Positions 11,222-22,159 of a stretch of DNA of 64,000 nucleotides are shown here, in pieces. The notes under the pieces are model-generated. The model had not been told where the DNA came from and ran no database searches. It was given only the letters and a program-made list of their open reading frames with translations. The position numbers were made by a program, and so were the translations under genes. Where the stretch lies: NCBI GenBank assembly GCA_963930775.1, contig OZ005697.1, positions 7,090,292 through 7,154,291 of the forward strand. Reading direction: 5' to 3'. The DNA is from Cliona cf. orientalis. Taxonomy: Eukaryota > Porifera > Demospongiae > Clionaida > Clionaidae. How positions within the stretch are numbered: the first letter of the stretch is position 1; the number at the start of each line of letters is the position of its first letter.

Positions 11222-11570
11222 TATGCCTCAATACTGCGCTACAGTAGCTACAGAGCGCGCGGGGTATGTGCTCTACAGAGCTCTAGTTGTGACAGCTGTA
11301 TCAAGCACTAGCTACATAGCTAAGTGTGCACATAGCTACAGGCAAGCAAGAAACTGTCAAAGAAGCACAGGTATGCAATGAAAAAATAGCTAGCACTGTA
11401 GAATACAAGTGAATACCGAATGTGTAGGCTAAATGTAGCAGGATCAGAGTTTCAGTGTTGAATCTATGCTAAAATGCTGTGACGTTAAGAAAGGGGGGGA
11501 GTGGGGTAAAATGTTAACGTCATAATGATGTTAATTTTTCCACAAGGAATTTGGACAAGGCCCCTTAGCT

Positions 11571-12180
11571 ACATATGGATCATAATATTTATTATTTTGA
11601 GTACCAAAGCTGTTTGCTCGACTATTGGAATCACACTCTGTCTCTTGGGAGTTGTGAGATTACTAATTGCAGATGTTATGGGACATACACATGCATTGAA
11701 TAGATAATATAGTTTTTCTAATCACAGCCTAGCTATATATGTGTTTTTCAAGCAACAATATCCCAGACAAGTTGTTCACCTATCCTACACTCAACATGCA
11801 CTGGGAAATTCTATCCCACCAACTCTTCTTCCGGATTTGGACCCATGCTGGTCATTGCCACAACCTTGGAGTTCATCCCAGCTCAGAGCCCTCAGTCCAT
11901 AAAAGGTCTTCTTGTTTTGCCATCAGAGATCTCCTTCAGTTCCTCAATTCCATATATTGTCATCATTCCCTTGTCCCGTAATCAGCCGTGGGCCAGTAGA
12001 GAAATGATAGAGCATCCTCCAGTGACTAACTGTCGATTTATCTACCTTGCATTGACGGGTGTGACTGGATGGATCGGTTTGATTCTGTTCTCCTTAGCAG
12101 CCAAGTGGTACAAGTACAGGACAAGGGATGAGGGAATATTTAGTCAACACGATGTGGAGGTAGTGTTTGACAGATAGATT
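11571..12180 (+). pseudogene. SLC15/POT-like transporter 3' fragment, inverted
   Basis: The plus strand encodes pieces of the C-terminal third of the transporter family in several frames: the LLGVV helix, MLVIATTLEF, QPWASREMIEHPP and RYKYRTRDEG-like end. Frameshifts and a loss around the SMKGLLVG segment break it, and a stop follows at about 12176. It is the only family member on the plus strand and begins right at the boundary of the MITE ending at 11569. It is non-functional. Confidence 0.85.
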
Positions 12181-12508
12181 ACTCAGAATCACGTACCATC
12201 TAATTCATATTACACCTATATACTATTAATTAGTTTAGTATAACTAACTCAATATTATAGAGGTTTTATTACCTAGTGGTAGAGAACCATTATTTGCTTG
12301 CATGTATTCAATGGAATAATAGGTAATCCATACGTATTTCTTGGCTATGGCTGATAGTCTTTAAGTCCTCCTGGACCAAATCTCTCCTTGGCAAAGTCCA
12401 ATTATGATAGCTTTATTGTAACTCCGCTTACACATAGAAAATGATAATGATTATTTGTGATATCCACCAACACAGGTGCATGTACAAAATAATAATATTA
12501 TAATATTA
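12181..12508. pseudogene. short transporter remnant in intergenic DNA
   Basis: Mostly AT-rich non-coding DNA. At about 12365-12400 the minus strand keeps a short remnant of the transporter segment encoding LDFAKERFG. Nothing else is recognisable. Confidence 0.4.
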
Positions 12509-12961
12509 TTAAGGGGCTTGTCCAAAATCCTTGTGCAAAAATGAACCTTCCTCCCCCCCCCCCCCCCCCCCCCCCCGGCCCTTAACATCACAGCATTTCA
12601 GCCTAGATTCAATACTGAAAGTCTCATTCTGTTCCATTAACCTACACATTCGGTATTCACTATGCTAGTTATGGATTTATTGCATACCTGTGCTTCCTTG
12701 ATGGCTTTTTGCTTGTTTGTAGCTATGTGTACACACTTCTAGCTATGTATAGCTAATGCTTGACAGCTGTCAAATTTTGATACATTGCTGGAGGTATGTC
12801 CAGATTTGTTCAACCACAAGAATGTGCAATCACAACTAAAGCCTACCTGCTGATAATGCAATTCTAAAACATCATGGGCTAAGACCCCCTCCCCCCCCCC
12901 CCCCCCCACCCAACGTCATAATGACATTAATTATGCACAAGAATTTTGGACAAGCCCCCTA
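12509..12961. mobile_element. GGGGCTTGTCC-family MITE
   Basis: The left end TTAAGGGGCTTGTCCAAAAT and the right end, inverted TTAGGGGGCTTGTCCAAAAT, form about 29-bp terminal inverted repeats around 453 bp. It carries two long cytosine runs (12553-12576 and 12891-12907). Fragments of the same family occur at 9430-11569, 20020-20290 and 31940-32110. It is non-coding and non-autonomous. Confidence 0.65.
12553..12576. repeat. poly-C tract (24 bp)
   Basis: Uninterrupted run of 24 C. A second run of 17 C lies at 12891-12907 and a third of 22 C at 26883-26904. Lengths of such runs are unreliable in assemblies. Confidence 0.9.
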
Positions 12962-13283
12962 AATAGTAAACAATATAGCTTACATATCCATACAAATGAG
13001 TTACCTCTGTAATTATGCTAGGTCTAAATTTCATTTAGCTAATCATACTATTCACATTCCATTCAGCTAATTTTAAACATTTTTTAGTACAAGAATTCAT
13101 GATAATGATTATCAATCTATCGCCAGATAATCGATGATAATATTATAATTATTATAGCCTAGGGCTACATACTGTTACATTAAGAGTACATTGGCAACAA
13201 ATTGAGAGCGAATTAACAATAAAGATACATAGGGACACAGTACATACACTGAAATTAATGGTTAAGCATGCGCAGGTATACAG

Positions 13284-15143
13284 TCAATCAGAAGAGTTAT
13301 TGTATGAATAACCGTCTGTAACTGCTTGATCTATGTAGCGGCCATAGATCTCTTCCACATCGTGTTGACGAAACATTCCCTCATCCCTTGTCCTGTACTT
13401 GTACCTCTTGGCCGCTAATGAGAACAGAATCAAACCAATCAATCCAGTGACACTTGTCAATGCAAGATAGACAAACCCACAGTTAATCACTGGAGGGTGC
13501 TCTATCATTTCCCTACTGGCCCACGGCTGCTTCTGGGACAAGGGAATGATGACAATGGAATTGAGGAACTGAAAGAGACCTCTAATGGCAAAGAAGACTC
13601 CAACAAAAAGACCTTTCATGGACTGAGGGCTCTGAGCTGAGATGAACTCCAAAGTTGTGGCAATGACCAGCATGGGTCCAATTCCAAGAAGAAGAGTTGG
13701 TGGGATTAGAACTCCCCAGTGCATGTTGAGTGCAGGATAGGTGAAAGACCTATTTTGGGATATTGTTGCTTGAAATACACACAGGCTATGATGAGAAAAA
13801 CTATTTCTATTCAATACGTGTCCTATAATATCTGTGACTAGTAAACTCACAACTCCCAAGAGACAGAGTGTGATTCCAATACCCAGTCGCACAAACAGCT
13901 TTGGTACTTGCTTATGAAGATAATAAAATATGATCCATATATAAGTGGGAAAGAGAATCACTATGGAAACTAGATTCATCATTGCTCCGCTGCCCGTCAT
14001 TAATTTTAAGACAAATTCTTTTGTACATAGTTCATGATACTTTTTGTAATGATCATACGGATGTAGTAAATGCAATCCAAAAAGTGGGAAAATGAAGTAA
14101 GATGCTGGTACTTCCAAAGCAAATGAAGGTCCAATTGCAAATAGTATCACTAGCATCCGAAGAAATGTCTTGACATTTTCCACCTGCTCTGTAGTAAAGG
14201 GTCCTCCAAATCTCTCCTTGGCAAAATCCAGCCTGGATGGAATATAGTCATCATTATAGGTGAAGGCACTGCGTTGGAGAGGATGCTTGTGGCTTTTCGC
14301 AAAATTTATTATATTACATACCATCTTATAAGGATTTTGACGTCCAGGCTCAATATGGAACCACTTACGCTTCAAACAGCCAATCAGGAGTAATACAATC
14401 ATCAATATATTGAATAAAATAGTTGCAGTTAATGCTAATGTCTTGCGGCTTGACCAATCATGTGAACATAGCATTAAGAAAGAAACAATTATAAATGATA
14501 GTGATCCTGATCGAAAAGCCCATATAGCATAATGAATGAAGAGAACGAGATAACGACTTGGTGCTTCAAAGAGTTGGTCTAATCCAAGTTGAATAAAATT
14601 TGCCTGATATCCTGTCAGGCCAATAAGGAAAGCAAATATTGACAGAAAAGCTAAAATGACAATGGACATGGACGGCACTTTATCATATCTCAGAGCATGA
14701 TCAAGATTAGAAGCTGTGACTGTTTCCCCTATTGTCATGCCAATGAATAAAATAGTGAGACAAAGGAGAAGAATAATTAAGCTGATCACAACCGTTTTCA
14801 GTCGTCCACAGCAAACGTCGGCAATAAACCCACTCAGAGGGTAGAGCATCATGATGAATGCTAATATGGCGTATGGAAGAGGCTCATATATTGAGATACG
14901 GGAATTAATTCGTGATCCGTCAATTTCTTCCACGGCAGCAAAACCCATTAATACGTTATACAGAGCTCCAACAATGGCTGTCCATAGCAGGATAAGAATG
15001 GCCGCCTTTGATGGCAGACAGAGGTGCTTTGATGGAGGACATGAGATGGCAGCCCTCTGCTGTGGTTGAAGTGGAGAGGAGTCCTCCTCACTTGCAGTGT
15101 TAACCAGCAGACGACTAGATTCAGATGGATGAGCCATGGCCAT
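13284..15143 (-). CDS. SLC15/POT-like proton-coupled transporter, intact
   Basis: A single uninterrupted frame encodes about 619-632 aa. The conserved start among paralogs is the MAHPSES Met at 15137 or the Met two codons before it; the frame itself opens at 15182. The protein has about twelve hydrophobic segments. The GYQANFIQLGLDQL block at roughly residues 180-195 matches the PTR2/POT signature. SAQSPQSMKG in the C-terminal half matches the POT AYSQAP-SMK motif. The first helix lacks the classical ExxER proton-coupling motif, so transport mode is uncertain. The N-terminal tail has an acidic dileucine signal (ESSRLL), which in SLC15A4-type proteins targets endolysosomes. Substrate is unknown; peptides or histidine are family guesses. 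It is intronless, unlike other genes here. Confidence 0.85.
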   Translation of the reverse strand: MAMAHPSESSRLLVNTASEEDSSPLQPQQRAAISCPPSKHLCLPSKAAILILLWTAIVGALYNVLMGFAAVEEIDGSRINSRISIYEPLPYAILAFIMMLYPLSGFIADVCCGRLKTVVISLIILLLCLTILFIGMTIGETVTASNLDHALRYDKVPSMSIVILAFLSIFAFLIGLTGYQANFIQLGLDQLFEAPSRYLVLFIHYAIWAFRSGSLSFIIVSFLMLCSHDWSSRKTLALTATILFNILMIVLLLIGCLKRKWFHIEPGRQNPYKMVCNIINFAKSHKHPLQRSAFTYNDDYIPSRLDFAKERFGGPFTTEQVENVKTFLRMLVILFAIGPSFALEVPASYFIFPLFGLHLLHPYDHYKKYHELCTKEFVLKLMTGSGAMMNLVSIVILFPTYIWIIFYYLHKQVPKLFVRLGIGITLCLLGVVSLLVTDIIGHVLNRNSFSHHSLCVFQATISQNRSFTYPALNMHWGVLIPPTLLLGIGPMLVIATTLEFISAQSPQSMKGLFVGVFFAIRGLFQFLNSIVIIPLSQKQPWASREMIEHPPVINCGFVYLALTSVTGLIGLILFSLAAKRYKYRTRDEGMFRQHDVEEIYGRYIDQAVTDGYSYNNSSD

Positions 15144-16344
15144 CACTGTTGTGACTCTAATCGTAAAGTTGAAAACTGTCAAGTTATCAAAATCTAGCTA
15201 TTTGCTATTAATGACCACTCTTGATTCAACGCAGAATCGTATTTGATAATTATTTTTATAATACCTTACTATTAATCCTTATCGTCACTTTTACATAACT
15301 ATAACTGCAAAACCTTCAAGTTGTCGTTCTATATTTTTGCTACTTATGGACATGATTCATCATCATAACACTATGTCTTGTATTATCAGTTTCCCGAACA
15401 TGTACATGCACTGCCATGGCATCATATTTTATTTGCATGTTAGTTTATCAAGTTTCTATTCTGTGTTTACTCTCTTCCTTGCTCTATTTTTGCTATTAGT
15501 TTCAGTTTAACGGGTCCCAACCAATGATTCTATCCTTTGTTTACACTCGGGGCCCAGAGGGATTCAACCTTAGTTGGAGAGGACGCCTAATAGTATATGC
15601 TTTTGGAAACTCTTCATTAATAATGATCCTATTATAATATTGTACAGACTCAATCATAATTATTAATTTTATGATAATGAGCTAACGCCATGCATTATTA
15701 CAGGCTGATCTGGATCATGATCAAGGACCATTCACGTGACACCTGCATAATATTATAGATCGTAGGGAGTGGGGTTGGCTTGTGATCGCATAGCACACAC
15801 ACATAACATTATGCATGCATCCATAAGCTACAACCCCCCCTCCCCCAAACAATATCAGATCTAGATTCTGTAGCTAGTAACTCATTGATAAGATCATTGG
15901 GTAAACTTAGTTGACTATATTATGCATCCTTTGTGATACTTATTAAGTTAAGGGGATAATAGAAATGTGATGCAATATTGGGGTAATTATTCCACTATGC
16001 TAGGTGCTGGGTTGATCTTCTTCATGGGCGATCTGGTCTTCATTTCTGAATCTGTTTGCCGAGTGCTGATGATCCCTTCAAGTGCGGCTTTTAGGACGAC
16101 TTGGGTTAAAATAACTACTCGTGTAATTTTTCAGTCAGTTCTCTTGATAAGTAAGGTAAATCCAGCAGCGACTTGTACTGTGGTTTCTCCTTATCTGATT
16201 CTACAGTGCATGGCAAAGGAAATCAATTTCGAATTCTTCCTCTCCGTCCCTCCCTACCCTCACTCTCTACCTCTCATATAATATTATACACACATACTAA
16301 CTAGCCTTGTTCCCAAGCAACTCCCAGTTTCTTGAATTCAACAT
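15144..16344. other. duplicated 5' flank of the transporter gene
   Basis: The stretch 15480-16240 is similar to 24830-25700, the upstream flank of the other intact transporter gene, including the words GGGGCCCA, AGATCGTAGGGAGTGGGGTT and ATCATTGGGTAAACTTAG. The duplication unit therefore included several hundred bases upstream of the coding frame. Promoter elements may lie here but none is identifiable. Confidence 0.55.
15990..16215 (-). pseudogene. decayed exon shared by both transporter flanks
   Basis: The minus strand holds a coding-like stretch (ESDKEKPQYKSLLD..., LTEKL, SSALGKQIQK) interrupted by stops and frameshifts. A better preserved copy lies at 25467-25715. The sequence is not recognised. 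Because both copies lie at the same distance upstream of an intact transporter gene, it was carried along in their duplication. Confidence 0.4.
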
Positions 16345-16945
16345 TAAACTAGAGCTCTATAGAGCACATACCCCGTGCGCACATTGCGCAACATATAGAA
16401 CTGCTTTTGTTGCTGCTTGGTTGTATGAAGGGCTTATAGACCCCCATAAGCTCTTGGTTGTATAATATTATAGGGCTCTTGGTGATATCAGCAAAAGCAC
16501 CATTGACTCTCTCTCTGCACCAGATCTAAACTAGGTAGCTACATAATATAGGTATCTTACATTCTGATTCGGTGGATAGCTTACCAGCCAAACGTATGCC
16601 GCTAGCATTATTGACGACCTTTACCTTCATAAGAAGTTATGCGCATGAGCAGAAAGCACAAGCCATGCATAATGCATTGAGTGGGCACTGTCGATAGGCG
16701 TGGTTACGAAGGCTAACAAAAAGGCACCATTTGTGACGCTCGTGGACCACATCCCTCGATTCGAAGCATACTGAAGCCCGTTTTTCGCCAAATGCGACTG
16801 ATTCATTGTGCTTACTAGTCGCTCAGGTGCCTAGACCTCCAGATATGGCGATTTTTCTGCTAACAACAACAACTACAACAACGACAACGCCAACGACGAC
16901 ACGACCGATTACTTTACCCCCTTGCGCATGCGCACGGGGTAAAAA
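16345..16945. repeat. dispersed 600-bp family, inverted copy
   Basis: Starts AACTAGAGCTCTATAGAGCA and ends ATGCGCACGGGGTAAA. It carries the (AAC/GAC)n tract that is the complement of the GTCGTT tract at 9640 and 39827. It is the reverse orientation of the copy at 39785-40378, about 600 bp and non-coding. Confidence 0.65.
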
Positions 16946-17782
16946 GAGCGGGGAGCGTGGGGACAGGCTACACACACAACTATGAACGCACATCATATAA
17001 TAGGTACATGCATCACTGCGGCCTCATCGATGAGGCTAGCTGGTGCATGATATTGTAATTGATGAGACTGATGTATGTACCCATCATGTCAATGTGTGTG
17101 CGTCGTATCTCCAGGCCAAGGGACAAGGATAGCTAACACACATACACACGTATACACATACATACAAGTAACCACAATTGATGATAATAGCTAATGAACT
17201 AACTATCAATTGACAGTAAGACATAGGAGCCTGTGCCGTGAAAACTGATCACCCATTCTCTAAAGACTGTGAAAACTGAGCTAGCTCAATAATATGAGTA
17301 TTCTGCTTCGTCTTGGGGGTGGTATCTACAATTCCATCCACCTCTCAATAAACAATTTTCTCAACCAAAATCTAGATGAAATTATGCAGCTATAGCTACT
17401 GAATGATTAAATTATTTTGGGTGCACCATGGTTGTATGCATGGTTGTAATATAAAAATTAATATATAACATAAAATATATAGGGAGTAGCTATCATGCAG
17501 CAGCGGGCAAATCAACCTTAGCTTCAAGACTTGAGATTGATGTACAAGTACTTTCTTGTTGCCATGGTTTATGGTGTCTTATTATATGCATCAATGACTA
17601 TAATTTTGAGAGCTCGGATGTCTGACTCAACATAACTAACTAATTCTCTAAAGAATATAAACAATTATGGCAATAATAATAAGATTAGCTATAATAGTAA
17701 TTGAAAGCCTCAGGTCTATAATGTAATTAGTCAAGAATAGGGACACACTGACATTAATCATGATTCACAAGCGTGCATGCAG
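16946..17782. other. intergenic, no gene seen
   Basis: AT-rich DNA between a dispersed repeat and the 3' end of a broken transporter gene. The 17330-17520 part resembles 25790-25960 (AATTCCATCCACCTCTCAAT, CATGCAGCAGCGGGCAA), another trace of the array's duplication. No coding region or RNA gene is recognised. Confidence 0.45.
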
Positions 17783-19622
17783 TCAATCAAAAGAGCTATA
17801 ATTGTAGGAAGAGTAACTGTCGGACATTGCTTGATCTATGTAATGATCATAGATCTCTTCCACATCGTGTTGACGAAACATTCCCTCATCCCTTGTCCTG
17901 AACTTGTATCTCTTGGCTGCTAATGAGAACAGAATCAAACCGATCAATCCAGTCACACTCGTCAATGCAAGGTAGACAAACCCACAGTTAGTCACTGGAG
18001 GGTGCTCTATCATTTCCCTACTGGCCCACGGCTGATTATGGGACAAGGGTATGATGACAATGGAGTTGAAGAATTGAAAGAGACCTCTGATGGCAAAGAA
18101 GACTCCAACAAGAAGACCGTTCATGGATTGAGGGCTCTGAGCTGAGATGAACTCCAAGGTTGTGGCAATGACCAGCATGGGTCCAAATCCAAGAAGAAGA
18201 GTTGGTGGGATTAGAACTGCCCAGTGCATGTTGAGTGCAGGATAGTTCCATGACCTACCGGTATGGGATGGCGTTGCTTGAAATATACACAGGCTATGAT
18301 TGGAAAAATGATTTCTATTTGATGTATGTCCCATAACATCTATGATTAGTAAACTCATGACTCCCAAGATAGAGAATGTGATTCCAATACCCAATCGTAC
18401 AAACAGCTTTGGTACTTTCTTCCAGAAATAATGAAATATGATCCATATATAGGCGGGAAAGAGAATAACCAAGGAAACTAAATTCATCATTACTCCGCTC
18501 CCCATTATAAATTCCCAGGCAAATTTTTTGTGCAGTGTTTATAGTATTCACTTTGATTATGCAGGTTTAGTAAATGCAATCCAAAAAGTGGAAAAGTAAA
18601 ATAAGAAGCTGGTACTTCCAAAGCAAATGAAGGCCCAATTGCAAACAAGATCACTAGCATCAGAAGAAATGTTTTGACTTTTCCACTTGCTCCGTTGAGA
18701 AAGGTCCTCCAAATCTCTCCTTGGCAAAGTCCAGCCTGGATGGAATGTGGTCATCATTATGAGTGAAGGCACTGCGTTGGAGAGGGTGCTTGTGGCTTTT
18801 TGCAAAATTTATTATATTGTATACCGTCTTGTAAGGATTTTGACGTCCAGGCTCAATATGGAACCACTTACGCTTCAAACAGCCAATCAGGAGTAATATG
18901 ATCATACTGAATAAAAGAGTTGCAGCTACTACAATTATCTTATGGTTTGATCTATGATGTGAGCATCGCAAGAAGAAAATAGTAAATATTAATGATAGTA
19001 ATCCTGATTGAAAAGTCCATATAGCATAATGAATGTAGAGAACAAGATAACGACTTGGTGCTTCAAATAGTTGATCCAATCCAAGTTGAATAAAATTTGC
19101 CTGATATCCTGCCAGGCCAATAATGAAAGCAAACAGTAGAAAAATGCCAATGGACACGAATGTCACGTTGTCATATCTAAGAGCATGATCAATATCAGCT
19201 GTGACTGTTTCCCCTATTGTCATGCCAATGAATAAGATAGTGAGACAAAGGAAAAGAACGATTAAGCTGATTACAACTATTTTGAATCGTCCACAGCAGA
19301 CATCAGCAATAAACCCACTCAGAGGATAGAACATCATGATGAATGCTAATATGGCGTATGGAAGGGGCTCATATATTGAAATACGGGAATTAATTCGTGA
19401 TCTGTCAATTTCTTCCATGGCAGCCAAACCCATTAAGATGTTGTACAGAGCTCCAACAATGGCCGTCCATAGCAGGATGAGAATGGCCGCCTTTGATGGC
19501 AGACAGAGGTGCTTTGGTGGAGGACATGAGATGGCAGCCCTCTGCTGTGGTTGAAGTGGAGAGGAGTCCTCCTCACTTGCAGTGTTAACCAGCAGATGAC
19601 TGGATTCAGAGGCATGAACCAT
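17783..19622 (-). pseudogene. SLC15/POT-like transporter with two frameshifts
   Basis: The N-terminal 320 residues are open from the conserved MVHASES start (about 19619) to about 18680, and the C-terminal 240 residues are open from 18505 to 17783. Between them the frame shifts twice. One base is missing near 18678 relative to the intact paralog, and one A is missing in an A run near 18525. The rest, including the GYQANFIQLGLDQL signature, the ESSHLL dileucine and the SAQSPQSM motif, is preserved, so the breaks are recent or are sequencing errors. If real, the gene is dead or yields a truncated six-to-seven-helix protein. Confidence 0.8.
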
Positions 19623-20435
19623 CATCACTTGTGACTGTGATCAACTGCAAAAACCTTCAAGTTATTGTATTATTAAATTTTCGTGTGTTGATGGACATGA
19701 TACATACTAGATCTTGCTCTGTTTTTTTTTACCAGTTCCCCAAACATGCACTGTTGTCACATAATTATAATTTTGCTTGTTAGTTTTAATTAAATATTTG
19801 TTCATACTCTGTCTTGCTCTGTTTTTTTTTTTATTATTAGTTTCAGTTTCATCCCCAACATTTAATGAATGCACAGGTGTGCAGAACGCTCACCACTGCA
19901 TGCATAATATATGTGAATCCATGGGCAATTAATCTTCAAATCACTGTCAAACCTGTTGCAAATTTATGCATTCAAAACATATTTGACAATGTATTTCAGT
20001 TGGGTAATCTTGTCAGCTTTGGACCTCCATAGCTAGCCATGGATTTATTACATATCTGTGCTTCCTTAACAACTTTTTGCTTGCCTGTAGGCACATATAT
20101 ATTCACTTCTATATAGCTAATAGGTGTATAATCTAGACTTGCCAGTTCAACCACAAGAATTTATAATCACAACTAAAGCCTAGCTGCTGACAATGCAATT
20201 ATAAAAAGGCATATAGGCTATAGTAAGATCCCCTCCAACCCTAACGTCATAATGGTGTAATTTTCCATATTAAGGACTTTGAACAAGCCCCCTAAACAGT
20301 AAACAATAATAATATACCGGTAGCTTACATATTCATACAAATGAATTATAATGTGATATTAATGAACATACTGGCATCTATAGTGTAGCTAAATACCTCT
20401 TTTTTTTTAATAATAAACTCTCTTAGCTACAGAGT
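19623..20435. other. duplicated 5' flank plus MITE remnant
   Basis: 19625-20035 is closely similar to 31555-31940, upstream of the broken copy at 29699-31538, so those two genes form a sub-pair of the array. 20020-20290 is a fragment of the GGGGCTTGTCC MITE family, ending CAAGCCCCCTAA. No gene is seen. Confidence 0.55.
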
Positions 20436-21617
20436 AGGAGATTGTGGCAATGACCAGCATGGATCCTAATCTAAGAAGAAGAGTTGGTGGGATAAGAACT
20501 TCCCAGCTAGTGCTTGTTGAGCAATGGATAAGTGAGTGTTTCATTGTTTGATATGTTTGCTTGAAAAATACACTGGGTACGATTGAAAAAACTTTTCCTA
20601 TGCATGGCCCATAATATCAGTGATAAGTAAACTCACACTTCCTAATAGATAGAGCAAAATCCCAATATACAATCAAACGAAAACATTTGGTAAGTTTCTT
20701 TTAAGATGGCAGAAAATGATCTAGCTATATGTAAGCAGGAAAGAGTCTCAGAATGACAGTTGATATTACTGTAACAGTCATTGCTATTCCACTTTCGATC
20801 ATTACCTCCCAAAAAAATAATTTTACTTGTGTGCAGTACTCTTTGTGATATGTATACTGGTGGAGTGAATGCACTCCAAATAATGGAAAAATAAGATAAG
20901 AAGCCGTTACTTCTAAAACAAACACAGGAGTCCAAGTGCAAAAAGGATGAGAAGAATCCTTAAGAATATCTTAACATTTTCTACTTGCTCTGTAGTGAAT
21001 TGTCCTCCAAATCTCTCCTTGGCAAAGTCCAACCTAGATGGAATGTAATTTTCAGAGAAAGTGAAGGCACTGCGTTGGAGAGGATGCTTATGGCCTTTCT
21101 CTATTAATTTTACTGGTGCTTGTAATGTTAATAGTAATATTTCCTCACTGCAGTGTTGGTAAGTATGATCAATATTAGAAGCTATGATTGTTTCCATTAT
21201 ATTATCATGCCAAGGAGTAAGATTGTGAGATAAAGAAAAGAAACAATATTAAGCTGATCACAACTGTTTTCAATCATCCATATGCATAGCAAACATCGGC
21301 AATAAATCCACTCAGAGGATATAGAGCATCATGATGAATGCTAATATGGCGTATGGAAGGGGCTCGTATAATTGAGATACGGGGATTTCAATCGCAGCAG
21401 CCAACCCTATGCATAAACATGTTATACATAGAGCTGTAACAATGGCTGTCCACAGCAGGATGAGAATGGCTGCCTTTGATGGCAGACATTGCCAGACAGA
21501 GGTGCTTTGGTGGAGGGCATGAGATGGCAGCCCTCTGCTGTGGTTGAAGTGGAGAGGAGTCCTCCTCACTTGCAGTGTTAACCAGCAGACGGCTAGATTC
21601 AGAGGGATGAGCCATGG
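20436..21617 (-). pseudogene. SLC15/POT-like transporter, heavily decayed
   Basis: Minus-strand remains of the N-terminus (SESSRLLVNT, SSPLQPQQRAA), part of the first helices, the KHPLQRSAFTFSENYIPSRL linker and helices VII-VIII are recognisable. They lie in several frames with internal deletions; most of helices III-VI is missing around 21200-21300. The C-terminal quarter is absent: similarity stops near 20436 at the MLVIATT segment. Small local duplications (for example GGCAGACATTGCCAGAC near 21480) add breaks. Confidence 0.8.
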
Positions 21618-22159
21618 CCATCACTGTTGTGACTCTAATCGTAAAGTTGAAACTTTTCAAGTTATCAAATCTGTTTGCTATTGATGACCACAGTCACTGT
21701 GATTCAACACAGGATCATAGTTTATAATTATTGTTATAATATCTTACTACTAATTCTTATCGTCATGCACTTTCATATAATATTATAATACAAATAGCTT
21801 TATAAAACATACATCTTAGAACATAATAGCTAGCTCAGTATAGTTGCTTGTATAGGTATTACCTAACATGATATTATTATTAGCTACTGAACATGAGCAC
21901 TTTATAGCTATAAAGTTGCTGCATAATAATAATTATAATAAACAGACTTGCCCTATGTTTAGTAACACAATTTAGCTACCAACACTTTCCGTCCATCAGG
22001 CAGCCTCAATATCAAAGCCTAGGTTGTCAACATAACTGACTTAATTAGCTACAGCACAATAATTTAATGATAATCTAAAGTCAAGATACATAGCTAATTA
22101 TAATAAGTACACGTGTATTGACATTATCGTTCACTATATATAGTGTATGGTCAATTAAA
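21618..22159. other. intergenic, no gene seen
   Basis: AT-rich spacer between the decayed copy and the intact transporter. 21660-21780 resembles the flank just upstream of the gene at 13284-15143 (TTGATGACCAC, GATTCAACACAG). Nothing else recognised. Confidence 0.45.

Larger units (their letters stand above)
9597..11293. repeat. dispersed 600-bp family (TACCCCG/GGGGTATGTGC ends), interrupted copy
   Basis: The left part begins TACCCCGCGCGCATGCGCAA and carries a GTCGTT repeat tract. The right part ends GCGGGGTATGTGCTC...GAGCTCTAGTT near 11293. Copies occur at 16345-16945, 39785-40378 and 46245-46838. Here a 1.3-kb element (9930-11221) has been inserted in the middle. The GTCGTT tract makes a poly-valine stretch in an open frame, which is not good evidence for a protein. 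Confidence 0.55.
9430..11569. mobile_element. GGGGCTTGTCC-family MITE, split by later insertions
   Basis: The right end (to 11569) is the inverse of the TTAAGGGGCTTGTCCAAAAT terminus seen at 12509. The segments 9430-9596 and about 11300-11569 match the two halves of the element at 12509-12961 in reverse order and orientation. The intervening 1.7 kb is inserted DNA of another family. The outer left terminus is decayed, so the start is approximate. Confidence 0.5.

Noticed and set aside
13284-15182. Upstream Met at 15182 as the true transporter start
   Set aside because: The extra N-terminal residues are not conserved in paralogs, while the M(A/V)H(P/A)SES Met is. It cannot be excluded but is less likely.
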